Positions 63,645 to 64,000 of a DNA stretch of 64,000 bases are shown here, piece by piece. The stretch is from positions 1 to 64,000 of the forward strand of contig CALEBT010000011.1 in assembly GCA_937942875.1 (NCBI GenBank). The letters are read 5' to 3'. Both the position numbers and the translations under genes were made by a program. The stretch is from an uncultured Ignavibacterium sp. GTDB lineage: Bacteria; Bacteroidota; Ignavibacteria; Ignavibacteriales; Ignavibacteriaceae. The first letter of the stretch is position 1; every line of letters begins with the position of its first letter. The notes below the pieces were generated by a model. It had not been told where the DNA came from and did no database searches. It was given only the letters and a program-made list of their open reading frames with translations.

Positions 63645-64000
63645 AAAAATTTTTCCTTATTGTTTTGAATAATTTTTTTGATATTATCCATTAGTTGAAG
63701 TTCATCAACTTTGCTTTTTATATTGTCAGTATTAATTGGACTATCAAAAATTAATTTAACAGTTCCTTTTTTTAATTTGAAAGAACCTTTGGGCATTATC
63801 TTATCAGAATCAACGATAGTAACCGGAACAACAGGATAACCAACTTTTGCAGCTAAATGAAAAGCTCCTCTTTTAAAGGGTAATAATTCACCTGTTTTAC
63901 TTCTTGTTCCTTCGGGAAATACCAATACTGAAATACCCTTATTCTTCATTAACTCTTTTGCCTCTTCAATACTTTTCATTCCGCTTTCCGGACTTTTTCT
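63641..64000 (-). CDS. plsC: 1-acyl-sn-glycerol-3-phosphate acyltransferase (partial, N-terminus outside window)
   Basis: The frame is open to the right edge. The codons before the Met at 63979 read RKSPESG, matching the family segment between the catalytic NHxxxxD box (off the edge) and block III. Visible here are VFPEGTRSKTGELLPFKRGA (substrate-binding EGTR) and YPVVPVTIVDSDKIMPKGSF. It makes phosphatidic acid from lysophosphatidate. About 119 residues are visible, ending with a stop that overlaps gatC. Confidence 0.9.
   Translation of the reverse strand, partial: RKSPESGMKSIEEAKELMKNKGISVLVFPEGTRSKTGELLPFKRGAFHLAAKVGYPVVPVTIVDSDKIMPKGSFKLKKGTVKLIFDSPINTDNIKSKVDELQLMDNIKKIIQNNKEKFL

Overview
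The window is a 64-kb, strongly A+T-rich bacterial chromosome segment, most likely from Bacteroidota of the class Ignavibacteria (Ignavibacteriales/Melioribacter-like). Supporting signs are: secreted proteins ending in type IX secretion (T9SS) type-A sorting domains with the NYPNPFNPSTKI core; a TonB-dependent receptor with a carboxypeptidase-like N-terminal domain; a PorV/PorQ-family outer-membrane protein; a YbeY with the Bacteroidota-type active site; and promoters of the TTG-N20-TAnnTTTG kind. The class assignment is inference from these signatures.

Layout. (1) Bases 1-9300, minus strand: a six-gene envelope operon with a TonB-dependent receptor, a T9SS-like secreted protein, a lipoprotein, a PorV/PorQ-family barrel, a TIG-domain lipoprotein and a propeller protein cut by the window edge. 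(2) 9452-10903, minus: a double-domain family 2 glycosyltransferase. (3) 11051-17953, plus, the only plus-strand block: a PD40 propeller protein, a T9SS-exported amidase, a strong terminator, an aldo/keto reductase, and etfB-etfA with a bifunctional-nuclease-family gene. (4) 17950-27822, minus: purN-purH-mreB-mreC-mreD-mrdA-rodA-pyrF plus a DUF2851 gene, joining nucleotide synthesis to the elongasome. (5) 27904-29526: pyrG with its own promoter. (6) 29669-47376, minus: a long housekeeping run (SPOR lipoprotein, ssb, CNNM/CorC transporter, MCE protein, ggt, acpS, small membrane protein, HNH, trpS, scpA-scpB, pseudouridine synthase, dacB, lysS, S41 protease, DUF3108, gamma-carbonic anhydrase, ybeY, xer recombinase, hpf, hprK). 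(7) 47420-50112: FadL-type porin plus SGNH lipoprotein. (8) 50178-55488: yqeY-cvpA-mutS2-biotin carboxylase-biotin carrier. (9) 55566-57232: exbB-exbD-exbD. (10) 57430-60699: a very large T9SS cargo. (11) 60712-64000: B12-binding mutase subunit, HIT, D-cysteine desulfhydrase-like, kdsB, gatC and plsC.

How it works together. The envelope theme is strong: TonB-dependent uptake and its ExbB/ExbD motor, surface display by T9SS, cell elongation (MreBCD-PBP2-RodA), peptidoglycan hydrolysis (dacB, amidase), LPS precursor synthesis (kdsB), phospholipid synthesis (plsC, acpS) and hydrophobic uptake (FadL with a secreted esterase). Central metabolism is represented by purine and pyrimidine synthesis, electron-transfer flavoprotein, a split acyl-CoA carboxylase and a B12 mutase subunit, consistent with acyl-CoA/propionate metabolism.

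From 17950 to the right edge every gene lies on the minus strand, with many 1-11 base overlaps. At least eight genes appear to start with TTG and one with GTG. No intergenic gap exceeds 300 bases; the largest is 57233-57429 (197 bases), which holds a promoter and a leader hairpin. I saw no tRNA, rRNA, CRISPR array, insertion sequence, prophage or dedicated transcription factor. No clearly undescribed system is proven; the best candidate is the 1-9300 envelope operon.
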